Source: Rachycentron canadum (lineage: Eukaryota; Chordata; Actinopteri; Carangiformes; Rachycentridae). From it: a stretch of 64,000 nt of DNA. The notes beneath the pieces were generated by a model. The model was not told the origin of the DNA. It was given only the letters and a program-made list of their open reading frames with translations, and made no database searches. The stretch spans positions 7,464,032-7,528,031 of the forward strand of contig CM076651.1 of assembly GCA_038496675.1 (NCBI GenBank). Reading direction: 5' to 3'. This document shows, in pieces, positions 37,800 to 49,840 of this stretch (the stretch's first letter is position 1; each line of letters opens with the position of its first letter). The position numbers were made by a program, and so were the translations under genes.

Positions 37800-38448
37800 C
37801 CCACTGATGTGGCAGGATGACTCCGATGGCCAGTCCAACCAACGAAAGACGGATCTGTTGTCACTGTGTTTGTCAATGTGTTTGACAACACAGTTGGGGT
37901 AAGAAGGGGTTGAGTTAATCAATATGTTCTACAATGAAATAAGATGCTACCCAGTTGAAATTTAAAAAAAAAAAAACACTAGAGAAAATCAGTATGTGGT
38001 GGTCAATGTCGATATTGTTGCAGACTGCTGCAAATCAATGTGACACTGCTTTCAGTTTTGTGTTGCATCCGTCTTGTCATTCACTCTGGTGGAAGGAAGT
38101 CAAGTAAGTAAAAACAATTTCTTAATAAGATAGATTTCAAATATAAGAACCTAATTTCTCTCTGTATCACAACTATAAATGGGTTACTTACGTATTTATC
38201 CCAATCTCTAGGATAGGGGCTGTAAACTTGAATTGATGGTTAAATTCCACTGTTAAAATAGCTGATTAATTAATAGGAAGAAAACATTTGCAACAGTGAT
38301 TATATAACTGTTCCCTAAATCCTTAGGGTATGTATTATTTATTTAGTCTACTAATCAACTGAAGGCAAAATACAGGATTATTGTTTCATCACTCTTCAAA
38401 TAGCCTTCTCTTGAAATCTAATGTTTGGATGGTTTCTCCAATGGGAGA

Positions 38449-38486
<38 letters not shown>

Positions 38487-38782
38487 GGCTCTGAGTGGTG
38501 TTTGAGTTGTGATCAGATTGGTATGATTGTTGCTGGTAAAGGCTAGTGTCTGTGGCTGCCTATCTTTCAGCAAATCCTAGTCCATCAACCAACAGCACAC
38601 ACTTCACAGAGACTATGATACTTAACCTTGCACTTAACAAGATGGCACAGCAGCAGCAATTTAGAAAAAAGAGGTCTGAGAGTGCCTATCGGTCTTTGAA
38701 CTACTGCTTAACTGCATTGCAGCAGAAGATCCACTTAATACAGAAGATGGTAGATAAGCAATCTGGAATTCTGAAGCCATAA
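37800..38782 (+). other. Cluster of three plus-strand exon-like segments
   Basis: Segments 37800-37898, 38056-38103 and 38571-38782 are each preceded by a good acceptor (TTTTTTTGACAG, CTGCTTTCAG, CCTATCTTTCAG). The first two are followed by donors GTAAGA and GTAAGT. The last is open for 69 codons to a TAA and has a lysine- and glutamine-rich helical look (residues MAQQQQFRKKR inside). The second and third segments join in frame (phase 1), but the first does not fit the same frame. This may be a non-coding transcript, a decayed gene, or chance. No polyadenylation signal was seen close downstream. Confidence 0.25.
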
Positions 38783-41074
38783 GCTGAACATTTAAAAAGC
38801 TCTCCTATTGGAGAACCTATCTAGTAGATACAGAAATGTGCATCGCATTCATTTTCTCATCGGATGTATCGGAAGATCTTTTTAGCTGTTCTATCAAAGT
38901 TAGTTTTCTGTAGATATACAAAGACAAGACAAAGACAAGACAAAGCAAAATTTAAACATAAAATCTCCAGTTGTACATCTGGCTCTCTTAATTGTTTAGG
39001 GTGTGATGGCAGATTTATTTTATTTTGAATTGGATGGAAAAAGAATAGGTAACGTAAATGGTGAATCTACACTACCCTCATCCCCCACCAGCCATATGCT
39101 TTAGAGATCACGTTTGAAATGTCCAAGTAAAGGTCATAATGTGGTAATGAAGGTGATTGCAAATTGATTTTCTAAAATCAATTTCTTCACCTATCACCCA
39201 GGAGAGCTACTGGCACCCGCCCATTATATTCTTCTATCTTCCTTTTCATTTTGCAATATCTGCTTTTACAGAAATCATTTAACTTCACAATGACTAGAAA
39301 TATGACGTGCAATTCAGTGCCTCTCTTGATGTCAGTCATTACAAATGTGGGTTAGATTGAGGCACACCCCTCCAGACAACCTGACAGCCACATCCTCCTC
39401 AGTCATGTTTTTCTTGTCTGCCAACATCCCAAACCAGTGAACCTGTCAAGAAAAAAACAGTTTCGGCTGCACTATCGCCACCTTTCCCCTGCTCATCTGT
39501 TCCTGTCGCAGGTCACAGGGACTGGACCAATCTAACACTTTTCTAATCAAGTGGTCACCCTTTATCATCTCCAACTGACAGCTTTAAGTAGCCATAAATA
39601 AGCGTGGGTCGAGGTACTCATTTGTCATGTGAGGCCCTGCTTGCTGTATATCTCCCCCTTTAGAGACCATAGCTCTTCTTTACAGCTCCTGCCTTAAGTA
39701 GGCAATGCTGGGGAATGACGGCAGCAAATAATCCTCTGATAATAATGGGCCTTTGCTCCTCAATGATGATGAAAGAAACCCCTCGTAAAAATACCTTTTT
39801 AAGCTTTCATTTTATTAAACAACAGAGCCTCCATTAGCATCACAGAATATATATTGTGGTGGGACACTGTGAAATTTCCAGCCTGCCAGGGGAAAAAAAA
39901 AGATGTAATTACATTTAATGTGTCACCCTGTACCATATTGGAGAAATTTCTTATCGCTACAAATTCCCTGCTCATTATTTTTCTACTGAGGCAGGTAAAT
40001 ACCATATTATTATCACACAAACCACCACCCACATCCCTACTTCAAACATCAAGTCGCTTTTGAATTTTTGAATTCGGCTTAGTGAAGGTAGTAGTGAAAG
40101 TAATTCAGATTTCATCTGCGGAAATATTTAGTCCAAACAATGCGCTATAGTTTGCACTATGTGTTGCATTATTTGTCTGTGTGACATATAGTTTAGGCAC
40201 CAGACCTTGCGCATTAACTGTGCCTCCATAGCCATTCAGCTTTAACAAATAATCATAAATGCTTTGTAATTAGTATTATAGAACATTGTCCCATGCAAAA
40301 TGTGCGGCAAGCTCAACATTTCAGCTCACAGATGAGAATTATAACTATTGACTACTCAGATCCCCTCTCACGCGTTAGCCCACGTAATGTATGCAGACAC
40401 TGATAAATTACTTGTATGAACTGTGTGACCAGGTAAATGTAATCTTCACTCCCGGGCATAGGGGTGAAGATTACAGTTACCTTTACAGTTAAGATTATTA
40501 GGCATGTTGCAATGGCTATAAAAGGAGCCAAACCATTAAATTGATATGTCTTTAACTTGTATTGCACTTCACACATGTGGAAATAGTCAGAGGACGCATT
40601 CTATCCAGCCATGGGTGGTTTCCTTTAAATGGCAGAATTGTCAGAGGCATGTTTATTAGGGCTGTTAGTATTGTTGAAGGTCACTCAGTTGGCACCTGAT
40701 AACCAGTGTGTCAACTCCATGGTGAGGGCTGGGGTGTTCCTCATCTTTGCTATAGTAATTGGAGTCGGGGTTCATTCGTTCACGCTTTTTCTTATCTATA
40801 ATCATTGCTTTTAGAAAGTTATGGACTCTCACTGTACTATTGAATGTCATAGTCTAGGTTTTCAGTTTTGTCATTTTAAGATGAGATAAGTTTAGAGCCT
40901 ACAAAACTGTTGGTCCTGCATTGATCTCTGCACTTTAAGGCAGCTAAAAAAATTCATTGATTTATCAACTTTTAAGAGGCAACCCTAATGTTTACGTACT
41001 GCTATTGAGGCTCAGCAGTTCAGTGGATTATCCACGAACATCACAGTTCAGTTCAGTTTTAACAAAATTGCTAT

Positions 41075-41115
<41 letters not shown>

Positions 41116-41619
41116 CCGTAATTGAACCATTATGATATCATTATGGAATAACCATGTATGGACAGGCTCAAAAATAAATTGTTTGAAATTTGAGAATTTG
41201 CTGCATTCATGTGACAAACAATTTAAACCATGTTCTAAAAATTATGAGCTAGAGTGCAGGTAACATTACTCTGCTTTTTAGTGCCTGATAGCGAAGCATC
41301 ACCACTGTGCGTCTTGTTAGTGTTCACGGTCAGTATTAATTACTCAGTGACTGCTGGCAGTGGTAGATTGCATCTGATGTTCTACAAGTGCTGCAACATA
41401 TTTTATTCTAATCCTAAAAATGCAAAGTACTACTGTGGCTTTTGTTATTTCTGTTACCTATTCAGATCTCTGCTATAATTTAATGGTATTGTGAAAATAT
41501 TACTTTAATTTATATTTTTAAATTAACTTAAACATTTCATATGAATGATTTGGTGTGATGTCAAGAGAGTGTAGGTTCAACACTGCCACAAACAAGTTCC
41601 TCACTGTTACTGAAATGAA
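38783..41619. other. Intergenic, no gene seen
   Basis: No supported gene. It includes an AT microsatellite at about 41080-41112. Some stretches, such as 39360-39780, are less AT-rich and could be conserved non-coding sequence, which cannot be judged from one genome. Confidence 0.45.
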
Positions 41620-41658
41620 TTTATTTTATAATTAAAAGATAGGTTAGCAAATTTTATT
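41620..41658 (-). terminator. Two polyadenylation signals for the orphan minus-strand gene
   Basis: Plus-strand TTTATT occurs at 41620-41625 and 41653-41658, each reading AATAAA on the minus strand. They lie about 180-215 bases past the stop codon at 41837, a normal 3' UTR length, and support that exon as a real gene end. Confidence 0.5.
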
Positions 41659-41836
41659 GAACACAATTTAATAGGACATGAAGAATATTTTGTTGTAACT
41701 ATGAGATATAAACATGCAACAAAAAAGGAAAGTAGAAGGGAAAACATCAAGCAGTTATTGCAAACAATACAGTGTACAAAATGTGTTATGAATCACAAAT
41801 AAAATGTAAAAAACAAATGGTGCCACAGGACTGGCT

Positions 41837-42004
41837 TCATTGCGCCTTGGCATCAATTGTACGATTGAAGCCTTTGAACTCTATTGGAGGAATGAACCCT
41901 GTTAGTCCAAAAGATCTTTTCTCATTTGGTGTTTCAATGATGGTGGTGGGGAACACTACCACAGGGGTCCACAATCTCCCATAGTAGTTCAAATCGTTCT
42001 TGAT
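41837..42004 (-). CDS. Terminal coding exon of an unidentified minus-strand gene (partial)
   Basis: The exon codes for 55 residues from IKNDLNYYGRLW to FNRTIDAKAQ, then TGA. A good acceptor (CATTCACCAG) precedes it and the frame is phase 0. The composition is protein-like rather than repeat-like, with aromatic and proline-rich turns (VVVFPTT, GFIPPIEFKGF) and one N-glycosylation-type motif, NRT. Two polyadenylation signals follow at a normal distance. I do not recognise the family. Ciliary inner-tubule proteins have similar short Pro/Gly/aromatic C-termini, but that is only an impression. Upstream exons should lie at higher coordinates; I found none that is convincing, although 43543-43583 is a possible start exon. 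Confidence 0.55.
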   Translation of the reverse strand: MKNDLNYYGRLWTPVVVFPTTIIETPNEKRSFGLTGFIPPIEFKGFNRTIDAKAQ

Positions 42005-43542
42005 CTGGTGAATGCAAAGTCAATAGCATATGATTAACATAATATTTTCATACTCATCAGACCATTCAGTGATCCCTCAATTCCCTGTATGCACGTATCT
42101 GCAGTTGCTGATTCTCCACTCATTAATTTCATTTTTGCATTGTATTTGATCTTTCAGTCTGCATTAACAGAATCAAGTTCCTGCATTTAATAAAAAAAAA
42201 AAAAAAGAGAAAAGAGAAAAAGAACAAGTTGGAGGAAAAGATAAAGGAGTTGATTAATGCTTGTTGTTGAGAGGTGGAAGATTTTAAGAAAAAAAAGTCA
42301 AAGTCAAACACGCATCATCAATCAATAACCATAAAAAAGTGAACTTTTGGAGAGAAGGATGTGAAATTGACTCTTGGTGCAGTAAGGAGGATTATCATGA
42401 CCTGCAGACATCTGTTAATGAGGATAATAGTCTTTGTGTTATAATTTCAACCACATGCAGGATAGTTTTGCTCTTGATGGCTTTGCATTGACATATAATC
42501 AGTATGTTTACTTCTAATCAAGCAACCAGGTTGTCAAGGTTCAAAACTTGTATCTTAAATGTCAGGACAAAGACATACTTACCATATATTACCATATTTG
42601 CCTGATAGAAGAAAGAAACCCAGTTAACGTAGTTTTTTTTTTTTTTTTTTTGAGAATTTGCTTCAAGGAAAACAACAAATGCCCAAAACTATAATAAAAA
42701 TGTTTTTATAGACCAGTGACAAAACCCTCTGTTGGCTGTAGTAATTAAGTCTCAGTCAGGAGTGGAGGAGGAAGTACAGTATACATTACAATGCCACAAA
42801 ATCCAGAGGAGGGGGAGGTTGGGGTAGATGGACGGGTCAGCAACACATCAGACTTTAACAAAGAAGAATGCTATTTGTTTCCTGTCTCTCACCGACAGGT
42901 AACCCTAACCAAGTTATTTTTGTGCAATTTATGTAGTTGATGGATGAGTCTGAGCTCAGCAGTGCCCACAATGCACATGTTCTCTGGATATCTCTGAACT
43001 CTCTAAGACCCATTTGGAAAAAAAAAACACTTTAACCTGGGTTTAACCATGAGTTGTTGATGTGTTGACACAATGGGAAAGATAATAATATATGATAATT
43101 AGGAGTAATTGGTTCAAATAATCTCTTAAAGGAAACTCATAGCTGTCACCTTCACATGTATACTCAAAATGGATCAGTTGATTTATTGTTGATACCTGTA
43201 TCCATGTATTTAGCTGCTGCTAGTGCATACAGATCAAACAGAACAACAGGGAACAGTGTTGTTTTTTTTTAATTTATTTTTTCTTCACTGATTCAGAGTG
43301 AAATGCCTTTATAACTGGCCCGATGGGCCTGAGAAGTATATGAGACTCGATAAGCTGAGTGCATGAACTGTAATCCTCAATATCTTGTCAAGAAGAGAGT
43401 CTAATATTACTGCAAGTTTTCTCAGAATCTGTGAAAAGGTATTTCACAGCTAATATCAAAACTATCAAAACAACAAACACCAGAGGTTTGAAAAGTCACC
43501 TCTAATGGCTTAACAAAGTGTAACTTACACAGCTACTCTTAC

Positions 43543-43583
43543 CGTAACCTTTTATGTTGTGTGGCCATCTTAATTGACTGCTA
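43543..43583 (-). CDS. Possible start exon of the orphan minus-strand gene
   Basis: An acceptor ending TTATTCTTCTAG precedes 15 bases of leader, then ATGGCC at 43568 in a good initiation context, eight codons (MATQHKRL), two further bases and a GTAAGA donor. It ends in phase 2, so at least one more unseen exon would be needed to reach the phase-0 exon at 42004. Chance is a real alternative. Confidence 0.2.
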
Positions 43584-43644
43584 CTAGAAGAATAAGTTGA
43601 CTGTTTTTCAACCCTGTGTATAGTAGACAGTCCTCCCTACTATA

Positions 43645-43681
<37 letters not shown>

Positions 43682-44097
43682 AAGAAAGACAATGATCCCT
43701 TTTTAACCCTAAATATGTGGTTATAACTGTAACCATGTCCTAAACGTTCCTCCGTCCAGGGATGGGAACTGNNNNNNNNNNNNNNNNNNNNNNNNNNNNN
43801 NNNNNNNNNNNNNNNNNNNNNNNNNNNNNNNNNNNNNNNNNNNNNNNNNNNNNNNNNNNNNNNNNNNNNNNNNNNNNNNNNNNNNNNNNNNNNNNNNNNN
43901 NNNNNNNNNNNNNNNNNNNNNNNNNNNNNNNNNNNNNNNNNNNNNNNNNNNNNNNNNNNNNNNNNNNNNNTATATATAAAAATATATATATATATATTTT
44001 TTTTTTTAAGAAAGACAATGATCCCTTTTTAACCCTAAATATGTGGTTATAACTGTAACCATGTCCTAAACGTTCCTCCGTCCAGGGATGGGAACTG
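43682..44097. repeat. Gap flanked by identical 90-base copies (likely false duplication)
   Basis: 43682-43771 and 44008-44097 are identical by eye, both starting AAGAAAGACAATG and ending GATGGGAACTG. Each is preceded by an AT microsatellite and a T run. Between them lie 199 N (43772-43970) and a short AT tract. The left copy ends exactly at the gap. The simplest reading is that one locus was written twice because the contig ends were not merged. Confidence 0.9.
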
Positions 44098-47000
44098 ATG
44101 AGATTTTATTGATACCAGTGCCATTATTGATTCTGCTAATCTTCTGATTCTTTATTGATTCACAAAGATCAGATCATTTCACATTCTTTGCAAATTTGTT
44201 AGTAGAACACAGACACATGTCAGTATCTCATCCATTCATTAAACTACTTTTTCTCCCATATCCAGTGAAATAATTGAATAAACAGACGCTACATTGACCC
44301 ACGGCTGAGGATACTGTTAGTTTCCTTCAGTTTTTTCGGCCTTAAATTATCGAATAATTGCATCTAAGCTCAGTTGCAGTTGCTCTGCTCTAAGAATGCC
44401 CATTTTGCTGGTATGGTATGCATGCTTGCTATAATAAGAATGATATTTTGTAACACCCACGCCTCACAAAGCAGGAGAGATGTTTTAAATTTGTGATGTA
44501 CAGGCTAATGATTAACTTTGGTCAAAGTAAATGAGCTTGTGAGTGGATTGTGACAGAACCGTCATAGTAAAGTTCAACAGTAAGTTCTCTCCATATTTGA
44601 GAAATGACAGGTTATATTTTTGGAGTGCAAGTTAAATGAATTCTGATCTGCACTCGACTGACCAGCAGACAAATGCCCCCATCTGTGGGTCAGGTGAATA
44701 CATCCTTCAGAATAAATAGACAGAAATGATATGCTGCTGCCAGTCAGTGAAAGCACTGCAGAAGCACTAGGGGAATGTGTTTTGTGGCCTCCCTGTCACT
44801 TACAGTGGATGCCTCCTCTACAGCCCATTTACCTCTCATCTTGGTGTAATGGGTTTGAATGCAGACCTAGTTTCAGCAGAATCAGTTGCTTAAGTTGTGT
44901 GTGCTGGAACTTGATGCTGACTCATATTTATGCTGTCAGACTTAATGCTAGGTTATGTTGATATTGGTATAGGCAACATAATCATGACAAGAGTGTCATG
45001 TTTGTTAGGGAATGAGCTCAAATGCTCTTTCTCTGCTTTCAATTCGAAGTTGCGTGTAAAATGACCTCAACAGTATCATTGTACCTCAACATAAAATAAT
45101 TTTCCGTCACTGCACTACTACTGTACTACTATCATCTTATAACTGATTTCAATTGATTCAACACATCCGCAATTATCTTCTCTGATTAGAGACAGTTGTG
45201 TCTTTCTGCCACTTCATTTAACTGTTGTCTCAGGGCTGGTTTTATTTTACTTTACTCACCTGATGAGTCCCCTGTGGTTTCCCTAACAATCAGTGTAACG
45301 CCTTTGGCTCAATTTTCCAGTAAACCATTGTAGACAATGATTGGGTGAGAGATCAATAACAATGATGGTTTGGGTTTTTTTTTTCTCCTAACCATCTCTC
45401 CATAACACCCTTCTTTTGTTCCACTTTCTACAAAAGATTAATTAAGGGCAATGCTTCAACACTTAAGCAGTCTCATGTGTTTGTGAAATTAGTGCAACCA
45501 CATTTTGTACATACAAATGTGAAAAGCTTGGGAAAGGTTTGGATTGTCATGAGTGTTTGATTTAGGAAATTTAAACCTTGTGGTTTATGCAAAGGCTGTA
45601 GTAAATGTATTTCGTCAACGTGATTTAGAAAAGAGTGCAGAGTTGGAAGTGGAACCTGCTGTGTCAGAGGTAAAAGAAAAACATATCCGCTCATTTATCA
45701 CTAGCTCCAGATGCACAATCCTGCTTCAGTGGACACTAAAGCACAGCGTGATATCTTTGTGTCTGATCCACCTCTAAACTGGACCCCTCGTTTCACATTT
45801 CATCCTCTCACCACTGTCTCTGGCAACAGAACCAATGCAAAAACATGAAGTGCTTTGCTGGACGGCTTGTATCATTCTGAAGAAAACCAGGATTCTGGTA
45901 GACTGTAATATGAGGACTGTGATTGATCAGACTATTATATATGTTCCCACCATATTTTTCTGCTTTGGCAAGCATGGGAATGAGTGTTTGATTATTGTTG
46001 GGAAGGGAGCTGGCAGTATAGGATTTCACAGGTTTTTGCAGTATTTACTTGAAGTCTAAACATAATTGAGTTTCACAGCTTTAGGAGAGAAACTGAACCA
46101 ATAAACTGTAATGACTTTGCCATATATGTTTCTGTGTTTGTAATTGCTTGTGGAATATAGCCTTAAATCATACTAAATTACCATTATCCTGTACTTCATT
46201 CATCCAGCCTGGAATTGTGTTCATTTACAGAAAATTTAGTTTGAGAGGGGGATGGGGACATGACATATCTGTCGGTAGCTAGCTAGCTATTAGTTAGCTG
46301 TTTTATACATAGCTATGTAGAAGAATGACTTCTCCATTCTTTATCCCACCTCCAAAGCTTGTTTCTCTAGCTGGGAAAATGGAAATAGCCATCAGTAAGC
46401 AAAACATCAAGCCTTTTTAAATCATAAAACAAATCAGATGTGGGCAGTCATTCATATGTTGGGACCATAGCCATGCAGACTTAAGGGAAGGGAAGAGCAC
46501 AAAACAGCAAAACTAAAGGAAATATGTACAGACAAGATGTTATGATTGGGGGAAAAAAAACAAATAAACAAACAAAACATACAAATATATAACCCCAGTC
46601 CCAAAGTTGATGCAATTGGTTCAATTCCAGCAGATCACTATACAATGTAATGAAAAAATGGTGGTTAATTCGCTTTCTCTTCCATCACGAATGCACACCC
46701 TGAGCAGAGGTCCTTGACAGCACATGGAAACCTGCATTTGATTTATTTTTTTGGCATATATTTTTATTGTGAAGTTACCTACCTTAGAGTTATTGGACAA
46801 TGGGGCCCAACTCTATTTTTGAAGAGTTTGCTAACCTGCTTTGACAATATAATTTACAGAGTTTAACAGATTAATTCTGACTTGAGATGTCAACATCCAC
46901 ACTGCTAATCCTGTTGTTCCAGAGGAAATGATTTCATGAGCTGACTAAGCTCTTTTGAGCTCACTCAGCGTGTCTGATCCTACACATAAGCATATACACT

Positions 47001-47169
47001 ATACCTGTTCATCCCAGCCACCATCCCAACACATCTGTCTGTAAGAAAACAAATCCACCCACATTTAAAAAAAAAACAAAAAAAAAACAGCTGCTGGAAA
47101 AGTGCATTGAGTTGATGGGTCAGTTCTGTTGTCAAGAGGATGTATTTTTGTGATTCTCGTGTAATTATT
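44098..47169. other. Intergenic or intronic, no gene seen
   Basis: No trusted coding frame, RNA gene or recognisable repeat. It includes a short TAGC-type palindromic cluster at about 46275-46300. If the orphan gene at 41.8 kb extends this far, part of this is its intron. Confidence 0.4.
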
Positions 47170-47880
47170 TATGATGGATGAACATGTTTTGAATTAAAAT
47201 CTTGTGATTGGTCTTTGTCACAGGTTTTAGACACTTAAACAGTAAACACACAAGGAAAAAAAAACTCCCCAATAAAACAATCTCTTACTAGTCAAAGTTA
47301 TGTATGTTGATGGATACTTAAATTTCAAATTTTTATCTGTTGTTGTAATCATTTGTATCTGATTTTTCTCATGATCACATCTCACCACTGTATTTGAGTG
47401 GGCAGAACAGCACCTGACAACCTGAGCAAGAGTCAAAGTCTGTTGTTTTGCCAGAGTTAACTGTACCTCCTCCAACTCTGCTGTGACCCCAAACAGAGCA
47501 ACCAGAGGATTCAGTTTCAATTTGATTTTATATTTGTGCAAGAGTATGGAAAACCCTCCATCCAATACTTGTTAAAGCTGCGGCATGGCCAGTACATATG
47601 AATAAGGGAAGCTTCATCTCTTTTGCATTTGTCACAGTAGGGACTAATCCCAGGATATATATGAGATAGTTTGGCTTTTGAAACATGAGTCCAGTGCATC
47701 ACTTTAAACTGGATTAAGGAATAACGGGTACATAAAGAAGTCGAACTAACAAGTTTAAGTATGAAGCTCCAAGTATCTACTGATGGGGACAAGCCCGAGT
47801 CCTCCTCACAGGATGCAATGGAAATGTTTTGAATGGAGGACCATTGTTAAATTCACAAGGAGAAAAATATAATCTGGCAT
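47170..47880 (-). mobile_element. L1-type LINE, 3' fragment of ORF2
   Basis: The minus-strand frame from about 47860 to 47560 reads like the C-terminal part of an L1/Tx1-type reverse-transcriptase protein in fish. It contains TRYSLIQFKVMHWTH, then a C-x2-C-x8-H-x4-C zinc-knuckle-like motif (CDKCK...HMYWPC). A frameshift near 47545 moves the continuation, with NPLVALFGV, into the next frame, and stops follow. The fragment lacks the polymerase domain and is inactive. Its edges are approximate. Confidence 0.85.
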
Positions 47881-48104
47881 CCTGCCCTCCAAAATCCTAA
47901 ACAAAGGACATTTTAAAAATACAACATTCTGCACCAGTGTTTAACAACCACAGAGAGAACAACCACTGTAGAAAGGAGAGAGATACCTTTTTTTTTTTTT
48001 TTTTTTTTTCCCCCCCCCACCCACAACAAACTGCAGTTCAGAATGAAATGCATCCAGAATACCTTTCAGAAATTTGACTCACATTATTGTGGATTGGAAG
48101 GTAT

Positions 48105-48749
48105 AAGGGGCAATCATTATTTGGAATTACCATGTGTATACATATCTGAGACCAAACTCATTCACATATTGTATTGAAAACCTCACATACAGGTGAAAAG
48201 CTTTTTACACATACTATTGAAACCCTCTCACACTTATAATGTATATTCTCACATAAACAATTGTCAGTGTCTCATAAAAACTAGTTACACAACTAAAACA
48301 CTCACAAGTGAAAAGCTCAGGCACATGCAAGGGAAAATGTTAAATATACAACTGAAACAGTCTCACACATACAACTGAAAACTTTATACTACATAGTAAA
48401 ATGTTCATATACACAGTTAAAATGCTCCCCTTTTAATATTGTGATCAAGGAAGAGGTGATATGGAAGTGGCTAATGTTATGCTGCTTATGCCAATCTCTT
48501 CAGGGACGTGTATCGATCTCTATGCCAGTCATCCTAATTGTGTATGTAAAAACTTTTAACTTGTACACGTGTGCAAGGTTTTCAGTTGTATATGTGAGCG
48601 CATACTTTTCCACTCATTTGTGTGAGAGGGTTTCAGTTGTGTATGTAAAAATTGTATGTGTGTGATGTTTTCAGTATAATATGTGAATGAGTTGGGGTTC
48701 AGATATGTACATGCATGGTAATACTAAACAATGTCCCTGATAGCCCCTC
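48105..48749. mobile_element. Fold-back element with minisatellite arms
   Basis: The left end (GGGGCAATCA from 48107) and the reverse complement of the right end (GGGGCTATCA from 48747) match imperfectly over about 100 bases, sharing CAACTCATTCACATATT-like stretches. Inside, each arm is made of diverged units of the type CTCACACATACAACTGAAAA, written on the plus strand in the left arm (about 48180-48425) and on the minus strand in the right arm (about 48540-48690). A spacer of roughly 110 bases without such units separates them. No frame is supported. This is the structure of a fold-back or MITE-type DNA transposon. Confidence 0.7.
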
Positions 48750-48906
48750 ATATTTTGCAACAAGTCCATGCAGAAACAAGCTAGCTGCTACAAGTACTCT
48801 GGCCACTGACTGTATTGTTGGAGCCAAAAAGGAAAGAGAGGATGTTGGATAACGCCGGGCAGCACATTGTTATTTCTGCTCAGTAAACTAGCTATCAGCA
48901 AAAAAC

Positions 48907-48945
48907 AAACAAATAAACAAAAAAAAAAAAAAAAACAACCCAGTG
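48907..48945. repeat. A-rich tract
   Basis: An imperfect CAAA/poly(A) tract between the fold-back element and the Tc1 remnant. It could be the tail of an unrecognised retroposed fragment. Confidence 0.6.
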
Positions 48946-49159
48946 TGCACAGAAACGCTCAGGATCAGGCAGCTCAATTCAACTCGTGATAAAACACCAC
49001 CTCTGAATAATTAAATAAGCTTCATTGTATGTAGGTTAACTTTGATATATTTAAGTTTTGGATCATTTTATCATTTAAAGTGGATGCCATTATGCCTTGT
49101 CTGACTTGATTTCATCATCATTCCAACTACAAGCATATACAATCATAAACACGTATTTA

Positions 49160-49840
49160 CATTTTTCTCATGCCCCTTTGTCAGTTAATTGGCTGCGAGT
49201 ACCATAGAGAGTTTTGATCAACACATCTCGGAGACAAGAAAAACCTTGTGAACCCTTTTGGAGATTTTTCAATGATTGGTCACAAACTGTAATCTGATCT
49301 ATTGGATTTCCTTCTGTAGTAGATTGACTTTGATGTTTAGGGTCATTTTCCTGCTTCATCACCCAACTTCTAATGAGCTTCAGCAGGGGGCAGCCACCCC
49401 GACATTATCCTGTAAGAGGCCAAGATAAACTTTCCCCTCAATGGTTTTGTGCTGTCCAGGCCCAGAAGCAGAAAAGCAGCTGCAAAAATTCACCATTGTG
49501 ATGTTTTTATGTTGGAGTGCAGTGCATTTTTTACATTGTGCTACACATTCTTCCTGGTACTGTTAACTACTATTCAACCTAAGTTTCATCAGTCCATAAG
49601 AAAATTTGCCAGGAGTGTTAAGGGACACCATGCACTGTGCAACTATACACAATGATTTGTGTATAGGAGACTTGTGAACAGAGCTGTTGAATAGTCCCAG
49701 TGATTCCTTTATGCCCTTTACTTGAGTATGTGACTTTGGCATCACCTTAGTTTTGCATCTAGTAGCTACAGAAGTAACCCATCTCATTTATAAATGGTTT
49801 GTCTAACTGTGAACCGATTAATATCTAAACCCTAAGAGAT
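49160..49840 (-). mobile_element. Degraded Tc1/mariner transposon
   Basis: On the minus strand a peptide containing ENDPKHQSQSTTE matches the Tc1 transposase signature DNDPKH plus STTE. Other parts of the sequence follow a teleost Tc1-like gene I remember, in order: the GCTGTCCAGGCCC segment at about 49451, TTTCATCAGTCCATAAGAAA near 49585, and ATTTATAAATGGTTTGTCTA near 49786. Several stops interrupt the frame and the Asp before NDPKH is Glu, so no active enzyme can be made. Terminal inverted repeats were not found. Confidence 0.8.

Noticed and set aside
37469..37891. 140-codon minus-strand frame
   Set aside because: No domain, membrane topology or splice pattern that looks real. It partly overlaps the plus-strand exon-like segment.
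42590..42608. 19-base minus-strand micro-exon between a strong acceptor and GTAAGT
   Set aside because: In the phase needed to join the orphan terminal exon it contains a stop codon.
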